A stretch of 64,000 nt of DNA from Bradyrhizobium elkanii WSM2783 (GCF_000472865.1 NZ_AXAP01000032.1:1-64000); one strand, 5' to 3'. Counted from the first letter of the stretch, positions 43,285-52,508 are shown. Notes: generated by a model from the letters alone, not told the origin. Translations and numbers: made by a program.

Positions 43285-45255
43285 TTATTGTAGCCTTCCG
43301 AGATAACCGATGATTGCAGCGCGTTCGGCATCATTGACGCCCGTGTAATCCATCGAGGTCCCCGGGCAGGCCTCGCGGGGCCGCTTGAGGAACTCGTCCA
43401 GTCGCGCTTCAGTCCATACTCCCCCCAGTTGGCGCAAGGCGGGCGAGTAATCCGGGTAGTTCCTGATCGAGGCGACCCGCCGACCAACCACGCCGAACAA
43501 ATTCGGGCCGATCCGATTGCCGCTGATTGGCGCCGACTGGTGGCAACCGCTGCACTTCTCCGCAAACAGTGTTTCTCCGATGCTACCTTCTTTCGGGCGC
43601 ACCGAGACCAAGGTTGCGGCGTCTGTCCACAGGATGACGCGACCGTCATGCCCCTCGATGAGGTCGCGGATTCCACTGCCGATGACGATCGACTCGAGAT
43701 AAGCGACATGGCCGTCGCGGACCCGCGCGCGAAATAGCGTACCGGCCTTGAGCGAGCCGATCAACAGATCGCCGCGCCATTGCGGAAACAGCCCGCCCTC
43801 GACAGCCAACAGGTTTGAAGTCGCGATCGAAGGGACCCAGGCAAATACCGGCGTCTGATAGCGCTGCTGCGCGTCAGGCTTGTTCAGAGGCCAGGAGAAT
43901 GAACCATAATCCGTCCCGTCGGTCGTGTACGGCCAGCCGTAGTTTTTGCCGCGCTCCAATCGGTTGAGTTCGTCGCCGCCTTGCGGGCCGTGCTCGGTGG
44001 ACCATATGGTTCCCGACCGATCAACGAAGAGGCCCTCCGGATTCCGGTGACCGAGCGTGAAGACCGCTGCGCGGCCGTCGGCAATGTTGATGGCGATGGT
44101 CTTACCGTACGAGGTCGCAGAATTCTGCGCCTGTGCTTCAACCGAGGCGACACCGTCGAACCCGAAATCGCCGACGGCAAGCAGCAGCGTCTGTGTATCG
44201 ACCAGCGCCATCCGGCCGCCCCCGAAATAGCCGACAAACGCGATGCCGTGACGTCGGCCCTCTCCGCGGACCGGCAGACACGGCGTAGTCTCGTAAAGCA
44301 TCTTCCATTCCGGACCCGCCGCGCCGCGTAGAATGGTGGTACGATCTGAGTGCAGCATCGAGACCCGCTCGACCCAGCACTGCTGAGCAGCCTTCCAGTA
44401 CGGATGTGAGACGAACACTCGCACGTCGGGGCCGGTCTCCTGCACCAGCAGAGCATAAGTCCGAAACCATTCGGTATTGAGAACCTCGCCTGCGGCCTCG
44501 ACCCGCTGGCCTTCCTGCGGCAGCCATTCGTCTCGGGGAGCGGCCCAGGGGCGCCCGGCTGCCGCGGCAAACTCATCGCCGTTGATGGGAACGCGATAGG
44601 GCAGTGGGATGATCTTCAGACGGTCTGTCTCCGCCTCCCAGCCGAAGACGTAGAGATGACCATCCCCACTCAACTGCAGGTAACGATCGCCGATGCGCGC
44701 CAGCCCTCCGCCGCGCACCACGGATTTCGGAAAAACTCCCGAATAAGTTTCGACGTTGAGATTATAGTACTCGGTCCTGATCACGGCTGCAGTTTGCCGC
44801 AGCGAGACCTGCGCTGTCAGACTCGGTGCGACCAGGCAAACCACGATCGTGGCGAGCAGCGCGCCTAGCGCGATAGCCCGGTGCAGCAGCGAGGTTCCGA
44901 CTAGATACGGCGCCGGAACAAGCACCACGGCGGATAAGAACGTGGCAACCGTGATGGTACGCGGAAAATTACTCTTGGTGACAATGAAACCTAGGAAGAC
45001 CACGCCGAAAATGGCGACCGTCGATACGACTATCAACCACAGTGTCTGCCAACGTCCGGCGGACAGGAGCAGCGCGGCAATGCTGGCGCTAGCGACAAAC
45101 GCAGTCGCAAGACACGCGAAGGGCAGCCACAGAGAACGCGGCAATTGCCATACTGGCAAGCCGAATCTCCACGCTGCTAAAAGCAATAGCAGACCGACAG
45201 ACGTGGCGTACCACGCTGTGAGATAGCGCCATGACGGCGCTGCGCTCGCTTTCAC
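43285..45255 (-). CDS. Membrane-anchored PQQ-type sugar dehydrogenase propeller fused to cytochrome c
   Basis: 656 residues. Five or so transmembrane helices (about 12-150) anchor it in the inner membrane. A six-bladed propeller of the glucose/sorbosone dehydrogenase (YliI/Asd) type follows, with YGKTIAIN, TLGHRNPEGLFVD and STEHGPQGGDELNRLERGKN (about 385-425). The last 95 residues are a cytochrome c with CSGCH (about 568) and Met in GTSMDYTG. The domain order would pass electrons from an oxidised substrate to its own haem and then to the respiratory chain. The GTG start follows AGAGGGTAGA. Substrate unknown. It is convergent with the GntP gene. Confidence 0.88.
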   Translation of the reverse strand: MKASAAPSWRYLTAWYATSVGLLLLLAAWRFGLPVWQLPRSLWLPFACLATAFVASASIAALLLSAGRWQTLWLIVVSTVAIFGVVFLGFIVTKSNFPRTITVATFLSAVVLVPAPYLVGTSLLHRAIALGALLATIVVCLVAPSLTAQVSLRQTAAVIRTEYYNLNVETYSGVFPKSVVRGGGLARIGDRYLQLSGDGHLYVFGWEAETDRLKIIPLPYRVPINGDEFAAAAGRPWAAPRDEWLPQEGQRVEAAGEVLNTEWFRTYALLVQETGPDVRVFVSHPYWKAAQQCWVERVSMLHSDRTTILRGAAGPEWKMLYETTPCLPVRGEGRRHGIAFVGYFGGGRMALVDTQTLLLAVGDFGFDGVASVEAQAQNSATSYGKTIAINIADGRAAVFTLGHRNPEGLFVDRSGTIWSTEHGPQGGDELNRLERGKNYGWPYTTDGTDYGSFSWPLNKPDAQQRYQTPVFAWVPSIATSNLLAVEGGLFPQWRGDLLIGSLKAGTLFRARVRDGHVAYLESIVIGSGIRDLIEGHDGRVILWTDAATLVSVRPKEGSIGETLFAEKCSGCHQSAPISGNRIGPNLFGVVGRRVASIRNYPDYSPALRQLGGVWTEARLDEFLKRPREACPGTSMDYTGVNDAERAAIIGYLGRLQ

Positions 45256-45417
45256 TCTACCCTCTGGGCCGCGCCCCCCCGTCGCACTAGTAGGCTAGCT
45301 TAGCTTGCGCGCATGCGAGAATTAAATCGACCGCCTTGGTTAACAACCAAACTTCAGATGGATCGTGAGGTGGTAGTGATACAAGAACTACTGCTTTCCA
45401 GAGATCACGAGTACACA

Positions 45418-46353
45418 CTAAGCGGCCAAAGCGAGATACCCGCTCACGGTCAGAACCGATGCCGCAGTGGAAGCAAGGATGACGTTGGACGTGATATCAG
45501 CCTCGCGCTGGTAGAACTCCGCCAGCATGAACGGGCCCGTCCCGGTCGGAAGAGCGGCCAACAGAACCGCAACGTGAGTGAGCAACGGTGACAGGCCGAA
45601 CACGGCGGTCGCCATGATCCATGTGACGGCCGGCTGCAGGACAAGCTTGAAGCTCACGAGGAGAGCTGCCGATCCGATATCCTGCTCTGAGGTCTCGCGC
45701 TTGGCTGCCAGGAACAGTCCGAGCGCAACAAGCGCGCAGGGCGAAGCCGCGCCACCCAATAGTTTCAGGAAGCTTTCGGCCGCCGCAGGGACACTGAGAC
45801 CGGCGAGCGGAACGATCGCGCCGAGAGCAGGTGCGACCAGCAAGGGATTGCGAAGCAGCGAGCCGCCCACCTTGATGAGAAGGTGCTTACGTCGCTTTTC
45901 GGTTTGCAGGCCAGTTTCGATCAGCACGATGGCAATGGCAAAGAGGATGCAGACCGTGATGATCGTGGCAATGAGGGTCGGGGCCAACGCGTCGCGGCCA
46001 AGCGCCACCAGCGCCAGCGGAAAACCGACAAAGCCAACATTCGCGTAGCCCGCATTCAGGCCGTCGATGGCGGCGTCGGCCAGGTGCCGCGGGTGGCGTA
46101 GACGAACGGCAATCGTCAGGCAGAAGACCAGCGCCGCGCCGATGCCGAATGCCGCGATAAAGCCCGGCTGCCAGACATCGGCCCATTGGGCGTGCGCGAT
46201 GACGTCGAAAAGCAGGGCCGGGAGCGCGAGGTGCACGACGAAGCGGTTCAACTCGGTAGACGCGTGGGGGCCGAGGACGCCGAGCCGGCGAGCGAGCCAG
46301 CCCGCGAAGATCAGTGCGAAAATGGGGAGGACGGTGGTGAGGGTCGAGAGCAT
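45418..46353 (-). CDS. AEC-family (auxin efflux carrier-type) transporter
   Basis: 311 residues with about ten transmembrane helices in the AEC/bile-acid transporter fold. Recognisable segments are LPIFALIFAGWLARRLGVLG at the N-terminus, AGYANVGFVGFPLALVALG (about 103-121, the AEC Asn-containing crossover) and LPTGTGPFMLAEFY near the C-terminus. Bacterial members (e.g. malonate or malate carriers) export or import organic acids. It is transcribed divergently from a LysR gene 97 bp away, which likely regulates it. Substrate unknown. Confidence 0.9.
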   Translation of the reverse strand: MLSTLTTVLPIFALIFAGWLARRLGVLGPHASTELNRFVVHLALPALLFDVIAHAQWADVWQPGFIAAFGIGAALVFCLTIAVRLRHPRHLADAAIDGLNAGYANVGFVGFPLALVALGRDALAPTLIATIITVCILFAIAIVLIETGLQTEKRRKHLLIKVGGSLLRNPLLVAPALGAIVPLAGLSVPAAAESFLKLLGGAASPCALVALGLFLAAKRETSEQDIGSAALLVSFKLVLQPAVTWIMATAVFGLSPLLTHVAVLLAALPTGTGPFMLAEFYQREADITSNVILASTAASVLTVSGYLALAA

Positions 46354-46434
46354 TGGAGAGCCTGACTTTGAAATTGCCGGTTAGCTCTATCCAGCCGTTC
46401 TGATATCATCCAATACCAATTCACGCCCCTATCC

Positions 46435-46449
46435 ATACCTTTTCGGTAT
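46435..46449. promoter_or_regulatory. LysR-type T-N11-A operator candidate
   Basis: ATACC-TTTTC-GGTAT, a perfect 5-bp inverted repeat that contains the LysR consensus T-N11-A (T46436, A46448). It ends 1 bp before the LysR ATG at 46451 and lies about 85 bp from the divergent AEC gene start. A further ATACC lies at about 46413-46417. Autoregulation is expected. Confidence 0.6.
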
Positions 46450-46450
46450 C

Positions 46451-47332
46451 ATGATCGACATCAGGCAGATGCGCTATTTCGTGGCCTTGGCCGAGACGCT
46501 CCACTTCGGGCGCGCGGCCGAGCGCCTTCACATCAGCCAACCGCCGCTGAGCCGGCAGATCGCAGCCCTGGAAAAGGAGCTCGGCGTCCGCCTGTTCGAG
46601 CGTCACTCAAGGCGTGCGACGCTGACCCATGCCGGTCGGCGCTTCCTGGAAGATGCACGCGCGGTCCTGATCAGCTTCGATCAGGCCTGTCGCAACGCGC
46701 GTCTGGCCGAGCGCGGCGAGCTGGGCGAGCTTTCCATCGGCTTCATGATGCACGCGGCCTACACCGTCCTGCCGGGGCTGGCGCGGCGTTACATGGCCAA
46801 TCATCCCGGGGTACGCGTCGAATTGCGGGAGATCGTTCCCGCCACTTTGGCTGATGCTGTGCTGGCCGGGCAGTTCGATGCCGCCATCATGTTCAACCCC
46901 GGCCCCATTCGAGGCCTCGAGACGCAAACGATCTATCGCGAGCGGCTGTGCCTGGCCGTGCACGCCAGCCATCCTCTCGCCGGCCATGAGGTGATCCGCG
47001 CCAAGCAGCTCAATGGCGAGCCCCTGATCGCTGTCCCCACCGATGTCGCACCGAAGCTGCGCGAGGCCATTGTCGGCTACTGTCGTTCGGGCGGGTTCGA
47101 GCCGACATTCAGGTTGGAGGTCGCACTTCAGCAGACAATCGTGAATCTCGTGGCGGAGAACCTTGGCATTGCCCTGGTGCCGCAATCCATGGGGCAGCTC
47201 GGCATTGCGAATTTGGTCCACCGTAAGCTTGAAAAAGCGCCGACCATCGAGCACGTGGTCGCCTGGCGGCCAAGCAATCTCAATCCGGCGCTCCAGCCAT
47301 TCCTTGCGGAAGCGCGGGCCGTTGCCCCATAA
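46451..47332 (+). CDS. LysR-family transcriptional regulator
   Basis: 293 residues. The N-terminal helix-turn-helix region is textbook LysR: MIDIRQMRYFVALAETLHFG, RAAERLHISQPPLSRQIAAL and ELGVRLFERHSRRATLTHAG. The remainder is a two-lobed effector-binding domain. It resembles the CatM/BenM/CbbR branch. The ATG directly follows a T-N11-A inverted repeat, consistent with autorepression. Its divergent neighbour is an AEC transporter, its likely target. Effector unknown, perhaps the acid moved by that transporter. Confidence 0.92.
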   Translation: MIDIRQMRYFVALAETLHFGRAAERLHISQPPLSRQIAALEKELGVRLFERHSRRATLTHAGRRFLEDARAVLISFDQACRNARLAERGELGELSIGFMMHAAYTVLPGLARRYMANHPGVRVELREIVPATLADAVLAGQFDAAIMFNPGPIRGLETQTIYRERLCLAVHASHPLAGHEVIRAKQLNGEPLIAVPTDVAPKLREAIVGYCRSGGFEPTFRLEVALQQTIVNLVAENLGIALVPQSMGQLGIANLVHRKLEKAPTIEHVVAWRPSNLNPALQPFLAEARAVAP

Positions 47333-47598
47333 CAGGCGAGTGCGTTGCTGCCCTTCCCCTGCTTCGATTGGCTACAATTCAATTTGTATTTGTCTGAAAG
47401 CGCGGCGTTCTGCCTGCCAACCAGACGAAATCGCCTGCCGCGTCAGCAGCGCGTTGCACCCGGGCAACAGTCTCAGGAAAAAATGTCAACCGGCACTTTT
47501 TGCCATTGTGCGTCCACAACTCGATCCGAAAGATCAACGCTGTCGCATGCTTGGCTGTGTAACTCGGCTCAAGTGGAGCCCTTTGGAGGCTACGGGAC

Positions 47599-48765
47599 AT
47601 GAACCCGCGGCAATTTGCGACGGTGGCGCCGGCGCTGTGCGGAACGATCGTTCTCGCAGGTTGGGTCGTTGCATCGCTCGGCGGCTTAGGTTCCGCCAGC
47701 ATCGAGCACTCCGGCGCGCTGCCGATCGAAGACCACCCCGCACCCTCTCTTTCCACCAACGCCGAGCCCGCGGATGCACCACAGGCAGCCGCGGCGGGAA
47801 GCGCCACTATCGTCGCGTCCGCCGATGTGGCAGCCGCCGTCGAGTCGGTGAAGGGGATCGTTGCCGATGCGCCGGCGGCCTCGGTTGAGGCGGAACCGAT
47901 CGTCGAAGCCGCGCTGCCGGATTCGTCGCCGACGCTGCCGGCCGAAACACCACCCATGCAGGTGGCGACAGCGAACACGCCTGACCCGGTGCTGAACGAC
48001 GACGGCACGGAGGCGGCAAACCGCATCGAAATTCTCGACGAATGCCTGGTGGTGGACATCTGCGTCGACCGATACCTGTGGGCGCTCTACCAACGCACGC
48101 CCAAGGAAGACACCAACAGGGTGTCCGAGCAGAGGAAAGTGACAATCAGGAAGAGAGGCAAGACGAGGACCGTCACCAGAACCTTTACAAGGCTCGTCGA
48201 TGCCGACTTTACCTGGAAGGATCCGAAGGCAGCGGAAAGAGCCGGCATGCCGATGATGGACTACGTGATCGGAGGCATGGATCGGGGCTTCAAGCTGAAG
48301 CTGTTTCATGCGCTTCACGCGGCGGAGCAAGCCGGACTGTCGCCGGGCATCACCAGCGCGTTCCGCGATGACTACCGTCAAGCAATCGCAAGCGGCCTGA
48401 AGGCGGCAAGCAACAGGTCATATCATGGCGGAAGCTTGCGCGGCGGCTATGGCCACGGGCTCGCGGCCGACATCGTGAGCGTGAAAGGCACGACACGGGG
48501 GCAGCGGTGGATTGCCAGTGAAGCCCTCTGGAAATGGGTCGATGCACACGGGAAGGAGTTCGGCATCGGGCGACCGTATCTCGATCGAGATCCGCCGCAT
48601 GTGGCACCGATCGACGGCAGAGAATATGCCTCCCACCACGGCGGAACGAAGGTTCGCCACGCGGAGGCGAACACGAAAAAGCACACCAAACTGGTTATGC
48701 GCGCCGATCGCGGCGCGGCGAAACGCACAAAAAACGCAAGAGCGTCGAAGGGGAGAACGATCTAA
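47599..48765 (+). CDS. Peptidase M15-family protein (VanY-like D,D-carboxypeptidase fold)
   Basis: 388 residues. A signal anchor/peptide at about 5-30 is followed by an Ala/Pro/Glu-rich linker to about 135. The C-terminal part (about 140-350) carries M15-like metal-site motifs: ITSAFRDDYRQ, SYHGGSLRGGYGHGLAADIV with His and Asp ligands, and DPPHVAP with the last His. The tail is Lys/Arg-rich. Such zinc enzymes trim peptidoglycan stem peptides. The L,D-transpeptidase gene 127 bp downstream supports a cell-wall role. Exact bond specificity is not determinable. Confidence 0.8.
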   Translation: MNPRQFATVAPALCGTIVLAGWVVASLGGLGSASIEHSGALPIEDHPAPSLSTNAEPADAPQAAAAGSATIVASADVAAAVESVKGIVADAPAASVEAEPIVEAALPDSSPTLPAETPPMQVATANTPDPVLNDDGTEAANRIEILDECLVVDICVDRYLWALYQRTPKEDTNRVSEQRKVTIRKRGKTRTVTRTFTRLVDADFTWKDPKAAERAGMPMMDYVIGGMDRGFKLKLFHALHAAEQAGLSPGITSAFRDDYRQAIASGLKAASNRSYHGGSLRGGYGHGLAADIVSVKGTTRGQRWIASEALWKWVDAHGKEFGIGRPYLDRDPPHVAPIDGREYASHHGGTKVRHAEANTKKHTKLVMRADRGAAKRTKNARASKGRTI

Positions 48766-48892
48766 CCGTATTTCAAGCATGCGCTCCAACGACGCGAGCA
48801 AGCTCTGCTAAATTCCTTAATTGCGCCGCGCGAATGTCCCAAGAACCATACGAGTTTGGATCGGGGCGACTGGCGCCGCAGATGGTGTGCGC

Positions 48893-50407
48893 ATGATTTC
48901 GCGGTTTGTGAGACGGCAGCGCAAACAGACGCGGCGGCAGCCAGCATACCTTATCATCGCCGCTTTCGCCGCACTTATCGCGGCTGGAGACCCTGCGGAC
49001 GCCAGGGGGGCTCGGAGCGAGCGCTCGGTCGAATCCGTCCAGTCGCGCATCGCCGGCGAACCGATGATGGCCGTCGTTTCGCTCCAGGACCAGCGGATCA
49101 CCGTTTACGACGCCAATGGCTGGATCCTGCGCGCGCCGGTGTCGAGCGGCCAGAGAGGACGCGAAACGCCAGCCGGGATCTTCAGCATTATCCAGAAGGA
49201 AGCCGAGCACTACTCGAACCTGTATGACGATGCGTACATGCCCCACATGCAGCGCATCACTTGGTCGGGCATCGCACTCCATGGCGGCCCCCTGCCCGGC
49301 TATGCCGCATCCCATGGCTGCGTGCGGATGCCTTTCGATTTCGCGGCGCGCCTGTTCGAGGACACGCGGATCGGCTTGCGGGTGATCGTGGCACCAACCG
49401 ATGTGGCGCCGATCGAGATTGCCCATCCGGCTCTGCTACAGCCGAAGCCGGGCGCCATCGCTTCGGCCGCTGCCCGGCGGGCAGAAGCCGATGAGGCGGC
49501 CGCAAAGGCGGATCAGGCAAGGCGCGCCGCCGCGAAGGCTTACCGGGAATCCACACAGGCATCGATGCCGGTGCGCGTTGCGGACAATCTGAAGCGCAGG
49601 GCCGAGACGCAACTGGCCGCCGCCGAGGCCGCGCTTGGCTCCGCCGCCTCGCCCGAGGCAAAAGAACAGGCCGAGCGCACCAAAGCGCAGGCGGTCACCC
49701 GAGTAGCCGAGTTGCAGGAACAATGGACGGCGGCAAAGGCGGAGCTGCAACCGAAGCTCGATGCCGTCGCCGCCGCGCGTGAGGCCGCGCTCGCCGCCGA
49801 GAATGCGCGGATTGCGGCCGTCGACGCCGCACGCCAGGCGGCGCGCGAGCTCGAGCCGGTATCAGTGCTGATCAGCCGCAAAACCCAGCGGCTGTATGTC
49901 CGGCGGGCATTTGAGCCTATCCTGGACAGCCCGGTCACCATCCAGGACCCCGATCGCCCGATCGGCACACATGTCTTCACCGCCATGGAGCCGACCGATG
50001 GCGGAAACGGCATTCGATGGAGCGTTGTTTCACTGGAAAGCAGCCATCCGCACGGCGGCGCGGCAGAACCTCACGATCCGGCGCGCGGCCACAGAGCTCG
50101 CGAGGTCGAGCCAAAGAAGACGGAGCCGGCCAGCGCAATGGCTGCGCTCGACCGGATCGTCATTCCGCAGGACGTGATGGATCGCATCGCCGGGATAACG
50201 CCGCGCTCGTCGTTGATCATCACCGACGAGGGGTTGAGCTCTGAAACCAGCAAAGGAACGGAATTCGTGGTCCTCATGAGCGGCGAGCCGCAGGGAGGAA
50301 TCAAGATGCGACGGCGCGCACCGGCAAGCGAGTATCCCTATGCCCGCGCACGCGACCGTCAGCTTTTCTGGGGCCGGCCGTTCGCGGGACCGTTTTCCAC
50401 GTGGTGA
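48893..50407 (+). CDS. L,D-transpeptidase (YkuD family) with a second, inactive-looking domain
   Basis: 504 residues. After a signal peptide (about 1-38) comes a YkuD domain with MAVVSLQDQRITVYDANG, GRETPAGIFSII and the catalytic ALHGGPLPGYAASHGCVRM (HGxx..SHGCxR, Cys about 145). A coiled-coil of Ala/Glu-rich helix covers about 195-330. The second half has another YkuD-like start (VSVLISRKTQRLYVRR) and IITDEGLSSET but no SHGC motif. The active domain forms 3-3 crosslinks or attaches proteins to peptidoglycan. The start at 48893 is favoured by the signal peptide, although its ribosome-binding site is weak. Confidence 0.88.
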   Translation: MISRFVRRQRKQTRRQPAYLIIAAFAALIAAGDPADARGARSERSVESVQSRIAGEPMMAVVSLQDQRITVYDANGWILRAPVSSGQRGRETPAGIFSIIQKEAEHYSNLYDDAYMPHMQRITWSGIALHGGPLPGYAASHGCVRMPFDFAARLFEDTRIGLRVIVAPTDVAPIEIAHPALLQPKPGAIASAAARRAEADEAAAKADQARRAAAKAYRESTQASMPVRVADNLKRRAETQLAAAEAALGSAASPEAKEQAERTKAQAVTRVAELQEQWTAAKAELQPKLDAVAAAREAALAAENARIAAVDAARQAARELEPVSVLISRKTQRLYVRRAFEPILDSPVTIQDPDRPIGTHVFTAMEPTDGGNGIRWSVVSLESSHPHGGAAEPHDPARGHRAREVEPKKTEPASAMAALDRIVIPQDVMDRIAGITPRSSLIITDEGLSSETSKGTEFVVLMSGEPQGGIKMRRRAPASEYPYARARDRQLFWGRPFAGPFSTW

Positions 50408-50559
50408 GGCCGTGATTTTCGCACTGGCAACGACACAAATGCGCAGTGCCAAACCGGACGTATCGCGGCGAAATCTGATGATGCGACGGCAAGCGGCGTC
50501 GCACTGGTGTTCTTGATATCCGGAGCGTATAGTTGCGGGAGACTTGGCGGTAGTGCGGA

Positions 50560-51186
50560 ATGTCAGTTTTCTCAGGCAGATTAAGTCTCGCGGTCACTTT
50601 AGCAGCGCTCTGTCTCGGCGGGCAAACGGCCCACGGCCAAGTTGTTCCCATGACATATTGGACTCCAGGCTGGCCCATCGGCTTTGACAATGTGACGGTC
50701 GACCAGAGTTCGAACACATACGGCAACTTTCCGGGCTTTGACGCCAGTGACGCTCGCGGCGGCCGCTTTTCCTATACGCGCTACAATTTCCCGAACGGCT
50801 GGTTCGTCGGCAGCGAACGCGGTGCCATGAGCTTGAGCGGCATCAACCAGTATGCAGCCTTTGGCAATTTCGGCTCGCTCTATACTGAGGGCGTGCAGTT
50901 CGGCTACAGCTTCAAGAACGCGGGCGGGCTGCCGCTCACGGTCTATGCCGGTTTCGACACCTTGAAATATAATACAGGCATCGGTGGCCCCTTCGCTCCC
51001 TTCGACTCCGTGTCCGGCACCCTGCCCGGCTATAGCGCGCATGCGGGCATCGAAATCCAGCCGGCGTCGAATCTCAGCCTGTCATTTGGCGTCGGCTACA
51101 CCCAACAGTCGGGGCGCATCGACAGCGACATCAATTCGTCCTTGCTACCGGGCGCTTCTCCGTTTGCCTTCGGCGCTCGCCGCTAA
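50560..51186 (+). CDS. Putative outer-membrane beta-barrel protein
   Basis: 208 residues. A signal peptide (MSVFSGRLSLAVTLAALCLG, then GQTAHG) is followed by alternating aromatic/glycine strands: RFSYTRYNFPNGWFVGSERG, VQFGYSFKNAGGLPLTVYAGF, LSLSFGVGYTQQSG. This is the pattern of a small outer-membrane porin-like barrel. It ends in GARR rather than an aromatic residue, so C-terminal truncation or an unusual terminus is possible. No named family. The ribosome-binding site is weak (GCGGA before ATG). Confidence 0.7.
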   Translation: MSVFSGRLSLAVTLAALCLGGQTAHGQVVPMTYWTPGWPIGFDNVTVDQSSNTYGNFPGFDASDARGGRFSYTRYNFPNGWFVGSERGAMSLSGINQYAAFGNFGSLYTEGVQFGYSFKNAGGLPLTVYAGFDTLKYNTGIGGPFAPFDSVSGTLPGYSAHAGIEIQPASNLSLSFGVGYTQQSGRIDSDINSSLLPGASPFAFGARR

Positions 51187-51272
51187 CGCACGCGAATGAT
51201 GCTTGAGCTGGCGGCTCAAATCGCGCATCAATGCCCTTATTGCGCACCATAAAAAACAAAAGGGAGGCAATC

Positions 51273-52160
51273 ATGAGGACGCTCACAGCCGTGCTGTGCG
51301 CCTTGGCGCTGTTCGCAACCGGCGCGCAGGCGCAAACCGTCAAGGATTTCCTGGCGCAGGTCACCAAGAAATGGACCACGCCGTTCGAGCCGTTTCAACT
51401 GATCGGCAACATCTACTACGTCGGCACCGACGGCATCGCCGTCTACGTGATCAAGACGTCTGAGGGCCTGATCCTCATGGACACCGCGCTTCCGCAGTCC
51501 ACCAGCATGATCAAGGACAACATCGCCAAACTCGGCTTCAAGCTCGGCGACATCAAATACATCCTGAACACGCATGCGCATTTCGATCACACCGGCGGCT
51601 TTGCCGAAATCAAGCAGGAAACCGGCGCGCAGCTCGTCGCAGGCGAACGTGACAAGCCCCTGCTGGAAGGCGGATATTATCCCGGCGATGAGAAGAACGC
51701 CGATCTCGGCTTCCCGCCCGTGAAGGTGGACCGCGCCGTCAAGGAAGGCGACAAGGTCACGCTCGGCGACACCACGCTGACGGCGCATGCGACGCCCGGC
51801 CACTCACCCGGCTGCACGAGCTGGGAGATGACCGTCAAGGAGGGCGGTCAGGATCGCGATGTGCTGTTCTTCTGCAGCGGAACAGTCGCGCTCAACAGGC
51901 TGGTCGGCAACCCGACCTATCCCGGCATCGCCGACGACTATCGATCGACATTCGGCAAGGCCAAGGCGATGAAGATCGACGTGCTGCTCGGCCCGCATCC
52001 GGAAGTGTACGGCATGCAACAGAAGCGCGCGCAAATGAAGGACGGCACCCCCAACCCGTTCGTCAAGCCCGGCGAGCTCGCAGCCTACGCGGCAGGCCTC
52101 GAACAGGATTTCGACAAGCAGCTCGCCAAGCAGACGGCCGCGCTCCAGAAGAGCAACTAG
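51273..52160 (+). CDS. Subclass B3 metallo-beta-lactamase (BJP-1-like)
   Basis: 295 residues. A signal peptide MRTLTAVLCALALFATGAQA precedes the mature enzyme. Zinc ligands of the B3 type are visible: NTHAHFDHTGG (HxHxDH), GHSPGCTSW (third His) and LGPHPEVYG (His). The sequence closely resembles BJP-1 of Bradyrhizobium as I remember it, including DFLAQVTKKWTTPFEPFQLI and ERDKPLLEGGYYPGDEKN. B3 enzymes hydrolyse carbapenems and cephalosporins in the periplasm. BJP-1 has HAHLDH where this has HAHFDH. The ATG at 51273 follows AAAGGGAGG. No mobile element adjoins it, so it is probably intrinsic. Confidence 0.92.
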   Translation: MRTLTAVLCALALFATGAQAQTVKDFLAQVTKKWTTPFEPFQLIGNIYYVGTDGIAVYVIKTSEGLILMDTALPQSTSMIKDNIAKLGFKLGDIKYILNTHAHFDHTGGFAEIKQETGAQLVAGERDKPLLEGGYYPGDEKNADLGFPPVKVDRAVKEGDKVTLGDTTLTAHATPGHSPGCTSWEMTVKEGGQDRDVLFFCSGTVALNRLVGNPTYPGIADDYRSTFGKAKAMKIDVLLGPHPEVYGMQQKRAQMKDGTPNPFVKPGELAAYAAGLEQDFDKQLAKQTAALQKSN

Positions 52161-52200
52161 AGCGCAATGTCTTTCGGTTGAAACGCCGCTTCGCCGCAAG

Positions 52201-52227
52201 TTCACCTCTCCCGTAGGGAGAGGTGAA
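52201..52227. repeat. Perfect palindrome TTCACCTCTCCC/GGGAGAGGTGAA
   Basis: 12-bp perfect arms around GTA, about 40 bp after the metallo-beta-lactamase stop. It may act as a transcription hairpin, but no T-run follows. It is related to the CTCTCCCGC palindrome at 10945-10964. Confidence 0.7.
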
Positions 52228-52289
52228 GAGACGCAGCGCCCATCGCGGACACGATTCGACCTCATCTTATCAGACTCTAGACGCGGCAG

Positions 52290-52508
52290 TTATAGCGCCG
52301 TGCCGCCGCCAAACTTGGACGGATCGTTGTAGCTCGGCGTGTCGTCGTAGTGCATCAGCGGCCGAGGTGCTGCGAACTCCCAGCGCGGAACCGCGTAGAC
52401 CGGTCCGGGTGGAATGATGACATGCTCCGGCCTGAAGTGATGGAGGGAGGCCGCACTGGCAGATGCAGACAGGGTGATCAACAGGCCTAAGGCCAAGAAA
52501 GTACGCAT
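52290..52508 (-). CDS. Small exported Pro-rich protein of unknown function
   Basis: 72 residues. A clear signal peptide (MRTFLALGLLITLSASASAA) precedes a short mature region with HFRPEHVIIPPGPVYAVPRW and DDTPSYNDPSKFGGG. GGAG lies about 8 nt upstream of the ATG at 52508. The longer frame to 52625 places a hydrophilic stretch before the signal, so it was rejected. Predicted periplasmic; no family with a known role. Confidence 0.65.
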   Translation of the reverse strand: MRTFLALGLLITLSASASAASLHHFRPEHVIIPPGPVYAVPRWEFAAPRPLMHYDDTPSYNDPSKFGGGTAL

